Source: Halobacteriovorax sp. DA5
GTDB taxonomy: Bacteria > Bdellovibrionota > Bacteriovoracia > Bacteriovoracales > Bacteriovoracaceae
Assembly: GCF_002903145.1 (NCBI RefSeq)
Contig: NZ_PPDJ01000007.1
Coordinates: 124,001 to 188,000 of the forward strand
Length of the DNA stretch: 64,000 nucleotides
Reading direction: 5' to 3'
Shown in pieces: positions 1 through 8,118 of the stretch; the first letter of the stretch is position 1; every line of letters starts with the position of its first letter. A program made the translations under genes and the position numbers. The notes under the pieces were generated by a model that saw only the letters and a program-made list of their open reading frames with translations, did no database searches and had not been told where the DNA came from.

Positions 1-100
1 CAGGAGGAGCTGTCGCTTCCAAATTCTGTTTACCTTTAGAAGAAATCTTCATTCTTCCATCATTTCTCTCACCGTGGGTGTTGGTACTGTAAATACTCAT
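1..100 (-). CDS. 5' end of an unidentified gene (partial)
   Basis: An ATG at 100-98 on the minus strand is preceded by a GGAG ribosome site (106-109) and opens a frame that stays open to the window edge, giving 33 residues. The peptide begins MSIYSTNTHGERNDGR and is polar, with no signal peptide or recognisable motif. It is divergent from hemN. The good ribosome site and correct spacing are the only support; function cannot be inferred from this fragment. Confidence 0.45.
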   Translation of the reverse strand, partial: MSIYSTNTHGERNDGRMKISSKGKQNLEATAPP

Positions 101-177
101 ATATACTCCAATGTTCTCGTTATCTTGCTATCTTAAAGTCTTTTGGGAAGCAGTGGCCTTAAAGAATTCCTTATTTT

Positions 178-238
178 TGTTTAACAACTAAACAAGGCCA
201 TAATCTTTGAAGCTTGAAAGAATTGAAAACAGATTCAA
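178..238. promoter_or_regulatory. two short dyads upstream of hemN
   Basis: Two inverted repeats lie in the hemN upstream region: TGTTTA-N5-TAAACA at 178-194 and TTGAA-N6-TTCAA at 223-238. The second resembles an FNR/CRP-type half-site pair, but its spacing is two bases too long for a canonical FNR box. They could bind a regulator of the divergent pair or be chance dyads in AT-rich DNA. Confidence 0.2.
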
Positions 239-320
239 CTTGCACTACAAGCAAAAACCTAAGCTACATCATCTTTTTTTTGCTCATATTCTTCTAATAT
301 TGCCCTTAGGAGTAAAAAAT

Positions 321-1655
321 ATGATTAAAGACAGTCTTGTTCAAAAATATAATGTACCAGTTCCACGCTATACAAGCTTTCCAGCCGTGCCCTATTGGAC
401 GGGAGCACCATCTCAGGAGATGTGGTTTGAACACCTCAAAGAAGGTTACGATAAGTCTCAAGGAGTAGAACTCTATATCCATGTCCCATTTTGTGAAAAA
501 CTTTGTTACTACTGCGGTTGCCATCGAGTTATTTCTAAGAATAAAAATCGCGGTATTGAATATGTTGATTTTCTCTTAAGAGAATGGGAACTCTATCTCG
601 AACAAATGGGTGATATTAATATCTCTTCAATTCATCTTGGTGGCGGAACACCTAATTTCTTAAATGAAGAAGCATTTTCTACTTTATTAGATAAATTAAA
701 GGAGTCGATTGATGCTAAAGAGTTTAAAGGCTCAATTGAGATAGACCCACGTACTTGTTCAAAATCGCAACTAGACCTTTATAAGAAGCTTGGATTTAGT
801 CGATTATCAATGGGAATACAAGATTTTGATCCAGTTGTTCAAGAGGCAATTGGGCGTATCCAACCTTTTGAAAAAGTAAAAGAGCTTGTGGACTATTGTC
901 GTGAAATTGGAATTGATGACATAAACTTTGATTTAATCTACGGCCTTCCTTATCAGACACTCGATACAGTTGAAGCAACAATCGAGAAGGTCATTTCACT
1001 TAAGCCGTTACAAATTGCATTCTATAGCTATGCCCACCTTCCATCTAAGATTAAAAATCAAAAGTTAATCCCAGAGGAGGCTCTTCCAGAAGGAGCACTT
1101 AAGCGAGCTCTTTATGAACATGGCAAAGGTCTACTTGAAAATCATTCTTACAAAGAGATTGGGCTAGATCACTTTGCAAAATCAAATTCACAGCTTTATC
1201 AAGCAAAGCAGAAAGGAAAACTAAGAAGAAACTTTATGGGTCATACTCATAAAAGTTCACCAATAATTATTGGCCTTGGTTGCTCTTCAATATCTTCTTC
1301 AGCAAAAAGCTTTGTACAAAATGAGAAGAACGTAAAAACTTATTTCGAATCAATAAGTAAGAGAAGGCTTGCCATTTCCACAGGACATATCCACACGCAA
1401 GAAGATATCGTTGTAGAAGAGATCTTACAAAATTTCTTTGCGACAAATAGCGTTTCAAAGAAAGACTGGCAAAGCCTCAAGAATGCTTCACACATTAATA
1501 GTAAAATTTGCGAACTAGAAGAAGATGGCCTGATTACAAATAGTGATAAAATAATTGTCACTGATGATGGCAGACCATTTATGAGAAATATTGCGAGTAT
1601 CTTTGATCATCATTTGATGAGATCAAAACAAAATAGTGGTTCACGTGCACTATAG
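321..1655 (+). CDS. hemN: Oxygen-independent coproporphyrinogen III oxidase
   Basis: A cytoplasmic radical-SAM enzyme that decarboxylates coproporphyrinogen III to protoporphyrinogen IX in anaerobic haem synthesis. The 4Fe-4S motif CxxxCxxC is at Cys58, Cys62 and Cys65 (CEKLCYYC), followed by GCH as in true HemN rather than HemW. A glycine-rich LGGGTPNFL motif and the C-terminal HemN domain follow. I place the start at 321 because TTAGGAG lies just upstream and MIKDSLVQKYN matches the family N-terminus; a longer frame from 207 adds an implausible hydrophobic leader. The length, 444 residues, is close to E. coli HemN (457). Its stop codon overlaps the end of the convergent ZIP remnant. Confidence 0.93.
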   Translation: MIKDSLVQKYNVPVPRYTSFPAVPYWTGAPSQEMWFEHLKEGYDKSQGVELYIHVPFCEKLCYYCGCHRVISKNKNRGIEYVDFLLREWELYLEQMGDINISSIHLGGGTPNFLNEEAFSTLLDKLKESIDAKEFKGSIEIDPRTCSKSQLDLYKKLGFSRLSMGIQDFDPVVQEAIGRIQPFEKVKELVDYCREIGIDDINFDLIYGLPYQTLDTVEATIEKVISLKPLQIAFYSYAHLPSKIKNQKLIPEEALPEGALKRALYEHGKGLLENHSYKEIGLDHFAKSNSQLYQAKQKGKLRRNFMGHTHKSSPIIIGLGCSSISSSAKSFVQNEKNVKTYFESISKRRLAISTGHIHTQEDIVVEEILQNFFATNSVSKKDWQSLKNASHINSKICELEEDGLITNSDKIIVTDDGRPFMRNIASIFDHHLMRSKQNSGSRAL

Positions 1656-2205
1656 ATAGAAATCTATCGTAAGCATTGTCATCACACCAATAATTACGCC
1701 AAGAGTTGCATTTCTCTCATGCCCTTGCCTAAAAAGCTCGGGTAGCATCTCTTGGCAAATTACAAACAACATTGTCCCTGCAGCAAAACCTAGTGCAATC
1801 GGAAGACTTTGAGTTGATATACTAGTTGCTAAAAAACCAACACCTGCAGCAACTGGTTCTACAAGGCCAGAAAGTAAGGCCACCAAGCTCCATATCGCTT
1901 TTCTTATTAATATGTTTATGGGGTATTAGATCATGAACAAAAATGATGAAGACATAGCCTAAGAATAGGCTTAATAGAAAAATAGGCATTGCCATTGAAG
2001 CAGAATAGAGTTTCTTTGCCTCTTCCAAACCAGGGGTTATCAGTGAAACAAATGATGCAACTAGCATGACTCCTGCACTAAAGCCCATTGCGATATCAAG
2101 TATTTCTTTTGAATAATGCTTCTTCAAATAGATAGGTAATGCACCTATTCCTGTTGCAAGGCCCGCAACTAATACTCCAGAGATGGCCATATAATTTGCA
2201 CTCAT
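1650..2205 (-). pseudogene. ZIP-family metal transporter, frameshifted with internal deletion
   Basis: The 5' part (start ATG 2205, AGGAGAG ribosome site) encodes two or three membrane segments and the metal-loop motif HDLIPHKH, as in ZupT-type Zn/Mn/Fe transporters. About 10 codons later, near 1885, the reading frame must change to continue with the ZIP C-terminal half (SGLVEP, then two more membrane segments to a stop at 1650). Comparison with remembered ZupT suggests that some 70-80 residues are absent at the junction. These include both HNxPEG-type metal-binding helices, and neither motif is encoded anywhere here. The gene is therefore very unlikely to make a working transporter. A sequencing error alone would explain the frameshift but not the missing helices. 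Confidence 0.8.
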
Positions 2206-2395
2206 AAACTCTCCTCTTCCCCTCTGTTTAAAGGAGAATATATTAATTTTACGGAAATTCTGCGCCAGACAATATTCGATTAAACTAAAGCTTTGATAGT
2301 TATTAACTATCAACTATAAGCTCTTGATAATTTGCATATTTTAACAATCTAATGGATAATTTAAGTCACACAACACACATCGACAGGGAGCACAC

Positions 2396-2581
2396 ATGAG
2401 TCAATTGACGCCACAACAAAAAGAAGAATTACTAGCGGAAATCACACTTCTAGAAGGACAACTTACTGGAAATATGATGGAAGATATGGATATTCGTGGC
2501 AGAATTCACAATATTAAAATGAAGCTTGATGGCGTAAAACCACCAGAAAGTTTTATCGATTGTATCGGTTGTGGTTCATAA
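2396..2581 (+). CDS. Small conserved-looking protein with C-terminal Cys pair
   Basis: This is a 61-residue cytoplasmic protein with an AGGGAG ribosome site 7-8 bases upstream of ATG. The first 50 residues are charged and probably form two helices, the first rich in Gln and Glu. The C-terminus ends DCIGCGS, a CxxC pair at the very end that could bind metal or be redox active. I do not recognise the family. It stands alone between the ZIP remnant and the convergent esterase-like gene. Confidence 0.6.
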   Translation: MSQLTPQQKEELLAEITLLEGQLTGNMMEDMDIRGRIHNIKMKLDGVKPPESFIDCIGCGS

Positions 2582-2592
2582 AAAAACTTAAC

Positions 2593-3555
2593 CTAACGAT
2601 CAAACTCACTTTTTAATAAAGATATAATCTGATTAATAGCGAATCTGGACTCCCTAAGATGAGGCATTTCAATAAATCCGTGCATCATCTTAGGGTATTC
2701 GAAATAGCGGTATGGCCTATTTTCTTCTTTTAGACGATTCTTTAATTCCTTGGCATCTGGGTAAAGAATATCGTGAGTACCTGTAAAAATATTTATCTCA
2801 GGCAGATCATCTAACTCCCCTCGAAGTGGACTAATACGATAATCATCCTCTGCAAGATCTTCAGCGAAGATATGACCTAATTCTCTTATCCCCTTTCGAT
2901 CCAATACCATTTCATGCTCATTAATATCCTCAATTTCAGGATTACTCATACTAATATCAAGCCAAGGAGAAAGTAATATGATCGAAGATGGAAGAGGATT
3001 ACCTTCATTTCTCATTTGCTCACAAAGTGCAAGTGCAAGACAGCCTCCTGCCGCATCTCCCATGACAATAATATTTTCGGCCCCTACTCTTTGTGCTGTT
3101 TTCTCAAAAGACTCCCTAATCATCGACAGAGCGTCTAAAACACTGCCATGAGGAACGAGCGGGTAATCAGGCACGATGATTTCGATATCAATATTTCTCA
3201 TCAATTGAGTTAACAAATGAAATTGGCCGACATTCATATTGTAGATAAATGCTCCACCGTGAATATAGAAAACTGTTTTTAGGCATTCTTTTTTTATTGG
3301 ACGAAATTGAAAGAGATTTCTATTTTGAATTTGCATACAATGAATATCAAACTCGTGATAAAAAGCACGAGGTATGCTTGCTTCATTTGGTATTGGGTCT
3401 TCTTTTTTCTTTTCAATAATTTTAGAAAAAATTTTTCTTAACTGTAGAATTCGAAGACTACCTTTTGAAACAAAGGAACCAAAACTTTCATCCTCTTGGT
3501 AACGAAACTCTGTATCGATTGGATAGTGATCTTTTTTTAATGCCTTATTTCCCAT
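2593..3555 (-). CDS. Hormone-sensitive-lipase-fold protein lacking the catalytic serine
   Basis: This is a 320-residue alpha/beta hydrolase of the HSL (bacterial esterase family IV) type. The oxyanion-hole motif HGGAF is at 99-103. The family nucleophile box GDSAGG reads GDAAGG at 166-171, so the catalytic Ser is Ala168. The other triad members appear present: Asp in the THDILYPDA segment near 260 and His in MMHGF near 290. There is no signal peptide. Either this is a non-catalytic binding or regulatory member of the fold, or the gene has recently been inactivated by point mutation; the rest of the frame is intact. The ribosome site is weak. Convergent with the small gene at 2396. Confidence 0.8.
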   Translation of the reverse strand: MGNKALKKDHYPIDTEFRYQEDESFGSFVSKGSLRILQLRKIFSKIIEKKKEDPIPNEASIPRAFYHEFDIHCMQIQNRNLFQFRPIKKECLKTVFYIHGGAFIYNMNVGQFHLLTQLMRNIDIEIIVPDYPLVPHGSVLDALSMIRESFEKTAQRVGAENIIVMGDAAGGCLALALCEQMRNEGNPLPSSIILLSPWLDISMSNPEIEDINEHEMVLDRKGIRELGHIFAEDLAEDDYRISPLRGELDDLPEINIFTGTHDILYPDAKELKNRLKEENRPYRYFEYPKMMHGFIEMPHLRESRFAINQIISLLKSEFDR

Positions 3556-3723
3556 AAGTTTAATATCGGTGAGATACCCATGGGGCCACAGATAAGAATG
3601 GCCAAATTCTCTTTAACCCAGAATTAAGACTCGCTGCAACACGACTCACAGAACCTCACAAAACACTAATATTTCAAAAATATTGTCCTAAAACTAAGTA
3701 AATTGTATCTAGTGTCACAACTT

Positions 3724-3767
3724 ACAAAACACAATGTTTTGTCAATTTTAACCCGCTGTACTATGTA
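3724..3767 (+). promoter_or_regulatory. Probable promoter with an operator-like dyad
   Basis: A sigma70-like pair, TTGTCA (3739-3744), 17 bases, then TATGTA (3762-3767), sits about 25 bases upstream of the following gene. A perfect dyad, ACAAAACA-N3-TGTTTTGT (3724-3742), overlaps the -35 element, which is where a repressor or activator would bind. Assigned by eye only. Confidence 0.4.
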
Positions 3768-3791
3768 GAGTAGTAACTTAGGAGCTTATCT

Positions 3792-4319
3792 ATGAAAACT
3801 TTATCGCTAATTGTTTTATCAATGTTAATTCCTGCTTTTGCTAGCGCAAATGCTCCAGAGCTAAAGAGCTACTTTAATGATCTAAGAAATGACTACAAAT
3901 TATTCAAAGACTGTAACCTATATGACATTTACAGTAATCAAGATCTAAGCGCTGGTGATGAAGCACAAAAATGTTATGAATTCAAAATCACGAAAATAAC
4001 ATTTAAAGTTGCTGAGATCCTAGGCGGAGAACTTGAGCTAATTAATATCCATGATGATACAAGCTTTGATATGAAGTTCACTTTGGCAAAGGCACTTCGC
4101 TCAAAAGACTATATGGGTGGACGCTATACTTCACCAGATGGTGAGTACGGATCGTCAACAGGTTTTAAAAATGCATATAAAGTTGGCGACCTCTACCTTT
4201 TTCAATACGAGTCGACAGGTGGAGAATGGGATAATATGCACATAACAACGAAGTACTTTCTACTTAATAAAGCGGGTGAATTACTTGGAAGATATAGCGT
4301 AAGTGCTTCAATCGATTAA
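3792..4319 (+). CDS. Exported protein of unknown function
   Basis: This 175-residue protein has a clear signal peptide (MKTLSLIVLSMLIPAFASA, cleavage near residue 20) and a TAGGAG ribosome site. The mature part is soluble, with two Cys residues near 41 and 56 that could form a disulfide, and a Gly/Tyr/Ser-rich stretch (YTSPDGEYGSST) around residue 118. No family is recognised. It is the only gene served by the dyad-containing promoter just upstream and stands convergent to ahpF. Confidence 0.7.
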   Translation: MKTLSLIVLSMLIPAFASANAPELKSYFNDLRNDYKLFKDCNLYDIYSNQDLSAGDEAQKCYEFKITKITFKVAEILGGELELINIHDDTSFDMKFTLAKALRSKDYMGGRYTSPDGEYGSSTGFKNAYKVGDLYLFQYESTGGEWDNMHITTKYFLLNKAGELLGRYSVSASID

Positions 4320-4327
4320 TGAATCTA

Positions 4328-4369
4328 AAATTTAAAAAGCCCCTCACGCATGAGTAGAAGATGAGGGGC
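4328..4369 (-). terminator. Rho-independent terminator of ahpCF
   Basis: An 8-bp stem (GCCCCTCA at 4339-4346 with TGAGGGGC at 4362-4369) is followed, reading leftward, by TTTTTAAATTTT. The T-run polarity fits the leftward ahpF gene ending at 4420. The stem may also slow transcription of the convergent gene. Confidence 0.75.
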
Positions 4370-4419
4370 CCCCTAGATTTCTCTAGATTATTTATGTAAC
4401 GCAGAGAGAGTTATTGCGT

Positions 4420-5970
4420 TTACACAAGCATTAAATCTTCAAAGGCAGAAAGACCTGCTTTGGCCCCTTCTCCCATTGCGATAATAATTTGTTTATAAGG
4501 TACGATTGTTACATCTCCGGCCGCATAAATACCTTTCTGACTTGTACGACACTTATCAGTTACAACAATTTCCCCAAACTTATTCTTTTCAACAAGATCC
4601 CCAAGGAAGCTACTATTTGGCACAAGTCCGATCTGAACAAAGACACCATCAAGGTCAACTTTTTTCATCTCACCTGTTGCACGATCTTCATACTCTAGAC
4701 CAATTACTTTTTCCCCGTCCCCTACAACTCTTTCTGTACGAGCATTTTTAACAATCGTAACATTTGATAGAGATTCTAATTTCTTTATAAGAACAGAGTC
4801 AGCTTTAAGCTCAGGTGCAAATTCAAAAAGAGTAACAGACTTTACAATACCAGCAAGATCAATGGCAGCTTCAACCCCTGAGTTACCACCACCGATAACG
4901 CTAATGTCTTTGCCTTTGTAGTAAGGCCCATCACAGTGTGGGCAATAAGCAACACCGCGACCGATATATTCTTTTTCACCGTCAACACCAAGCTCACGCC
5001 ATTTAGCACCTGTTGCAATAATAAGTGCTTTAGTTTGAACAGTTTCTCCACTATTTAGAAATAATGTTTTCACATCACCATTTTCAATATTATCAACGCG
5101 GCGATGCTCAAGTGTTTTAATATCATACTGTGACATATGTTCATTAAGGGCCGCAGATAAGTGCGGACCTTCTGTATATGGAATTGAAATAAAGTTTTCG
5201 ATACCTTTAGTATCTTGCATCTGACCACCAATGCGATCAGTAATAACGGCCGTTTTAAGCCCTTTACGAGATGAGTAGATTGCAGATGAAACTCCAGCAG
5301 GGCCTCCTCCAATAACGATAACATCGTATAGGCCAAGATCTTTCGCTTCACTTGAAATAGATGCTTCTTCTTTACCAAAGCGTGCTTCTAGCTTTTCAAG
5401 TAAATCAACAAGTGATGACTTTCCAGAGTGTACGAGATCATCGCCATCAATAACACTTGGAACACCTTGTATCTTAAGTCTTGCAATCTCATCTTGCTCA
5501 AACTCTCCATCAACCATTTCGTGAGAGAAGTCCTCTTTAAAGATGGCCATTAGATTTAGCGCCTGAACGATATCAGGACAATTTTCACAAGATAGTGAAA
5601 TATATGTTTTAAGGCTTATCTCACCTTTAAGTGCTTTAATTCGATTAATAATCATCTCATCAGGAAGCTTTCCTTTAAGATCACTATTTAAGATAGCAAG
5701 GATAAGTGAAGTAAACTCATGCCCACCTGGAATTCCTGAAAACTTAATTCCATTTGCCTTGCCGTTCACATGAATTTCAAAATGTGGATAGTCGTAATTT
5801 TGTCCACTAGACTTTGCCACAACCTTTGGAGAAGTAGTCGCAATACTCTCTAGCATCTCAACAAGCTCTTGTTGTTTAGCATGTGCTGACTCATTGTAGA
5901 CAAGACCAATCTCACTCTCTAGCTGAGCATAGACTGACTTTAATTGTTCAATGATTCCACTATCTAACAT
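4420..5970 (-). CDS. ahpF: Alkyl hydroperoxide reductase subunit F
   Basis: This cytoplasmic flavoprotein passes electrons from NAD(P)H through FAD and two Cys pairs to AhpC. The N-terminal double thioredoxin-like domain carries CENC at Cys128/Cys131 (E. coli 129/132). It is followed by the FAD motif GGGPAG, the thioredoxin-reductase-type centre CPHCDGP, and the NAD-binding motif GGGNSGVEAA. The start at 5970 is chosen because GGAGT lies just upstream and MLDSGIIEQL matches the family. The length, 516 residues, is near E. coli's 521. It is 73 bases downstream of ahpC in the same operon, with a hairpin between them. Confidence 0.96.
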   Translation of the reverse strand: MLDSGIIEQLKSVYAQLESEIGLVYNESAHAKQQELVEMLESIATTSPKVVAKSSGQNYDYPHFEIHVNGKANGIKFSGIPGGHEFTSLILAILNSDLKGKLPDEMIINRIKALKGEISLKTYISLSCENCPDIVQALNLMAIFKEDFSHEMVDGEFEQDEIARLKIQGVPSVIDGDDLVHSGKSSLVDLLEKLEARFGKEEASISSEAKDLGLYDVIVIGGGPAGVSSAIYSSRKGLKTAVITDRIGGQMQDTKGIENFISIPYTEGPHLSAALNEHMSQYDIKTLEHRRVDNIENGDVKTLFLNSGETVQTKALIIATGAKWRELGVDGEKEYIGRGVAYCPHCDGPYYKGKDISVIGGGNSGVEAAIDLAGIVKSVTLFEFAPELKADSVLIKKLESLSNVTIVKNARTERVVGDGEKVIGLEYEDRATGEMKKVDLDGVFVQIGLVPNSSFLGDLVEKNKFGEIVVTDKCRTSQKGIYAAGDVTIVPYKQIIIAMGEGAKAGLSAFEDLMLV

Positions 5971-5996
5971 AATTACTCCAATCAAATTTTAGGACA

Positions 5997-6020
5997 GGCC
6001 CAAGCAATAAAGCCTGGGCC
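5997..6020 (-). promoter_or_regulatory. Hairpin between ahpC and ahpF
   Basis: GGCCCAAGC and GCCTGGGCC form a 9-position stem with one mismatch around a 6-base AT loop. There is no T-run in the leftward direction, so it is unlikely to be a full terminator. It could act as a partial terminator or as a 3' stabiliser that leaves more ahpC than ahpF mRNA, as in other ahpCF operons. Confidence 0.45.
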
Positions 6021-6043
6021 CAAAATATCGTTGAGAAAAAATC

Positions 6044-6610
6044 TTAGATTTTTCCTACAAGGTCTAAACCTGGCTTAAGTGTTTCAGCACCTGGCTTCCA
6101 CTTAGCTGGACATACTTCATCAGGGTGAGCTGCGATGAACTGAGCAGCTTGCACCTTTCTCATTAGTTCGTCAGCATTACGTCCAATTCCATTGTCGTGA
6201 ATTTCAGCAAGTTTGATTTCACCTGCTGGGTTGATTAGGAAAGTCCCTCTGTAAGCAAGACCTTCTTCTTCGATATGAACACCAAATGCTCTTGTAAGCT
6301 TACCTGTTGGGTCAGCTAGCATTGGATACTTAATTTTCTTGATTGTATCTGAAGTGTCATGCCAAGCTTTGTGTGTGAAGTGAGTATCAGTTGATACAGA
6401 GTAAACCTCTACACCCATTTTTTGGAATTCTTCATACTTATCTGCCATATCACCAAGTTCAGTTGGGCATACAAATGTAAAGTCTGCTGGATAGAAGAAA
6501 AGGATTGACCATTTTCCTTCTAAATCATTAGCAGTAACAGTTTTGAACTCTTCATTGTGGTAAGCTTGTACACTGAAATCTTGTACTTTTGTGTTAATTA
6601 AAGTTTGCAC
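6044..6610 (-). CDS. ahpC: Alkyl hydroperoxide reductase subunit C (typical 2-Cys peroxiredoxin)
   Basis: It reduces H2O2, alkyl peroxides and peroxynitrite. The peroxidatic Cys48 is in FTFVCPTELGD and the resolving Cys167 in DEVCPAKW, one position from E. coli Cys47/Cys166. It has 188 residues, the same as the family. The start is a GTG: GGAG lies 7 bases before it, and an intervening out-of-frame ATG sits between them, which could compete for initiation. First gene of the ahpC-ahpF operon. Confidence 0.97.
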   Translation of the reverse strand: MQTLINTKVQDFSVQAYHNEEFKTVTANDLEGKWSILFFYPADFTFVCPTELGDMADKYEEFQKMGVEVYSVSTDTHFTHKAWHDTSDTIKKIKYPMLADPTGKLTRAFGVHIEEEGLAYRGTFLINPAGEIKLAEIHDNGIGRNADELMRKVQAAQFIAAHPDEVCPAKWKPGAETLKPGLDLVGKI

Positions 6611-6634
6611 TATTCATCTCCTTTAGAAGTTTTA

Positions 6635-6654
6635 ATAAGTGATAATCTACTTAT
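6635..6654. promoter_or_regulatory. Dyad upstream of ahpC
   Basis: An inverted repeat ATAAGT-N8-ACTTAT lies 25-45 bases before the ahpC start codon. Its position and AT-rich dyad form would suit a peroxide-responsive regulator of the OxyR or PerR kind, but it does not match the PerR consensus closely and no such regulator is encoded in the window. Confidence 0.3.
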
Positions 6655-6711
6655 AAGATTCTTCCATCAGAGGTGATTTTTATCTAATATTAATTATCTA
6701 ATGCTTGATAG

Positions 6712-6748
6712 ATGACACCTATGAAGCCATGCGGCATCACAGGTGCAT
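6712..6748. promoter_or_regulatory. Long imperfect hairpin between carbonic anhydrase and ahpC
   Basis: ATGACACCTATGAAGCC can pair with GGCATCACAGGTGCAT around a 4-base loop, with two mismatches and one bulge. It lies in the leader between the carbonic anhydrase stop and the ahpC start. There is no T-run after it in either direction. It may separate the two transcripts by Rho-dependent means or processing, or be an RNA regulatory element. Confidence 0.35.
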
Positions 6749-6780
6749 ATGTAATTGTAATCGTTTAAAACTTAATTAGT

Positions 6781-7407
6781 TTAATCTAGATGATAGATTT
6801 CCATGATATTTTCTAGAGTTTTTTCAAAGTCGATATTTAAATCTTTAAGCTCTCCCGAGTGAACATCAAAGACCCAGCCATAAACTTTTAGGCCTCTTTC
6901 ACGGTTCGCTTTTTGTACGGCAGCCGTTTTAATAGCATTGATACATTGCTCTTGAACATTAAGCTCAACTAGACGCTCATAGCGCTTGTCTTCATCTTCA
7001 ATTGCATTAAGTTCATTTTTATGAGTACGATAAACATCGCGAATATTTCTAAGCCATGGATTTAGAATTCCAAGGTCTTGGCTTTCCATTGCGGCCTTAA
7101 CACCACCACAACCGTAGTGCCCACAAACAATGATATGATCAACTTTTAAGTGATCAACAGCATAGTTTAGAACACTCATTACATTTAAGTCGATACTAAT
7201 AACCATATTGGCGATATTTCTGTGAACAAAAATTTCACCAGGCCCTGCACCCATAACTTCTTCTGCTGTTACACGAGAGTCTGAGCATCCGATATAAAGA
7301 AAATTAGGGTTTTGTCCTGCACCTAATTTATCGAAGTATTTTTCGTCTTGTTTTAATTTAGACTGAACCCATTCTTTGTTATTTTCAAAAATCTTTTTGA
7401 TATCCAT
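6781..7407 (-). CDS. can: Beta-class carbonic anhydrase
   Basis: It interconverts CO2 and bicarbonate in the cytoplasm. The zinc-site residues are Cys41, Asp43 (in GCSDSRV), His97 and Cys100 (in HYGCGG), within one position of E. coli Can (Cys42, Asp44, His98, Cys101). I use the ATG at 7407, with AGGTGAG just upstream, giving 208 residues; a GTG three codons earlier is possible. It is transcribed toward ahpC but separated by 170 bases with a hairpin. Confidence 0.95.
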   Translation of the reverse strand: MDIKKIFENNKEWVQSKLKQDEKYFDKLGAGQNPNFLYIGCSDSRVTAEEVMGAGPGEIFVHRNIANMVISIDLNVMSVLNYAVDHLKVDHIIVCGHYGCGGVKAAMESQDLGILNPWLRNIRDVYRTHKNELNAIEDEDKRYERLVELNVQEQCINAIKTAAVQKANRERGLKVYGWVFDVHSGELKDLNIDFEKTLENIMEIYHLD

Positions 7408-7464
7408 ATAACTCACCTATTTCTTTTTTTGCAAAATCATAAGAGAATAAATTGGATTTGCCAA

Positions 7465-8034
7465 TTATAGCCCTTCTAGCAGGAATTTCACTGCAAGGCT
7501 TTGTAAAATTATCGCTGCAATGATGCTAAAAACTGGCCCTAACTTATCAGAAGCACGTTTAGCAATGCTCATTCCCACGATTGTCGAACAAAATGCCCAA
7601 ACTCCAATTGAAGTAATATACGGAGTTAAAACTTTACCCGATGCGCCAATTGTCACACCTACCGCAAATGCGTCAAGGCTTGTGGCAAATGAAACAAGGA
7701 TCACTTTTAATAAGCTATGAAATTGTTTTGGCTTCTCTTCTTCATCATCATGCTTGCCGCTTAGTTCTTCATAGCCTTCATAGGCCATGTGAATGGCCAC
7801 AGCTGTTAAGAGACCAAATGAAATCCAGTGATCGATATAGTCAAATTGGGCAATAACTTTCGCGCCAGCGATTGCGCCTAAAAATGCAACAAGCGCTTCT
7901 GCACCACCTGAAGAAAAGGCAAACTTAAGAGTATCACTAAATTTGTGAGGCCTGGCGCCCATTGCTACTGCAGCAGAAAATGAGTCAGCACACAAAACTA
8001 GTCCAATTACAACAACTTCAAAATAATTAATCAT
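7465..8034 (-). CDS. mntP: MntP-type manganese efflux membrane protein
   Basis: A 189-residue inner-membrane protein with six predicted helices in two homologous halves. Each half carries an acidic signature, CADSFSAAVAMGA near residue 15 and ATSLDAFAVGVTIGA near residue 120, as in MntP, which exports Mn(II). The charged loop after helix 3 (GKHDDEEEKPK) separates the halves. I see no yybP-ykoY-like riboswitch in the short leader. The related sporulation protein YtaF has the same fold, so the substrate is inferred. It stands 48 bases upstream of the carbonic anhydrase gene, possibly co-transcribed. Confidence 0.8.
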   Translation of the reverse strand: MINYFEVVVIGLVLCADSFSAAVAMGARPHKFSDTLKFAFSSGGAEALVAFLGAIAGAKVIAQFDYIDHWISFGLLTAVAIHMAYEGYEELSGKHDDEEEKPKQFHSLLKVILVSFATSLDAFAVGVTIGASGKVLTPYITSIGVWAFCSTIVGMSIAKRASDKLGPVFSIIAAIILQSLAVKFLLEGL

Positions 8035-8118
8035 AAGACATTTATAATACGTAGAGCTATTACAGGCAATTATTAAAATACTATTCGATTTGTTAAATAT
8101 TTACTATTGTCCTTATAG

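Noticed and set aside
223..238. FNR box upstream of hemN
   Set aside because: TTGA and TCAA are 8 bases apart, not the 6 required for TTGAT-N4-ATCAA.
207..320. N-terminal extension of hemN from an upstream ATG
   Set aside because: The added residues look hydrophobic and unrelated to HemN, while the internal ATG at 321 has a good ribosome site and family-like N-terminus.
4489..5378. Open frames on both strands within ahpF
   Set aside because: They lack ribosome sites and known motifs and lie wholly inside a well-conserved gene, so they are shadows.
7465..8118. A yybP-ykoY manganese riboswitch before the MntP-type gene
   Set aside because: The leader is only about 80 bases and no conserved helices of that riboswitch could be seen.
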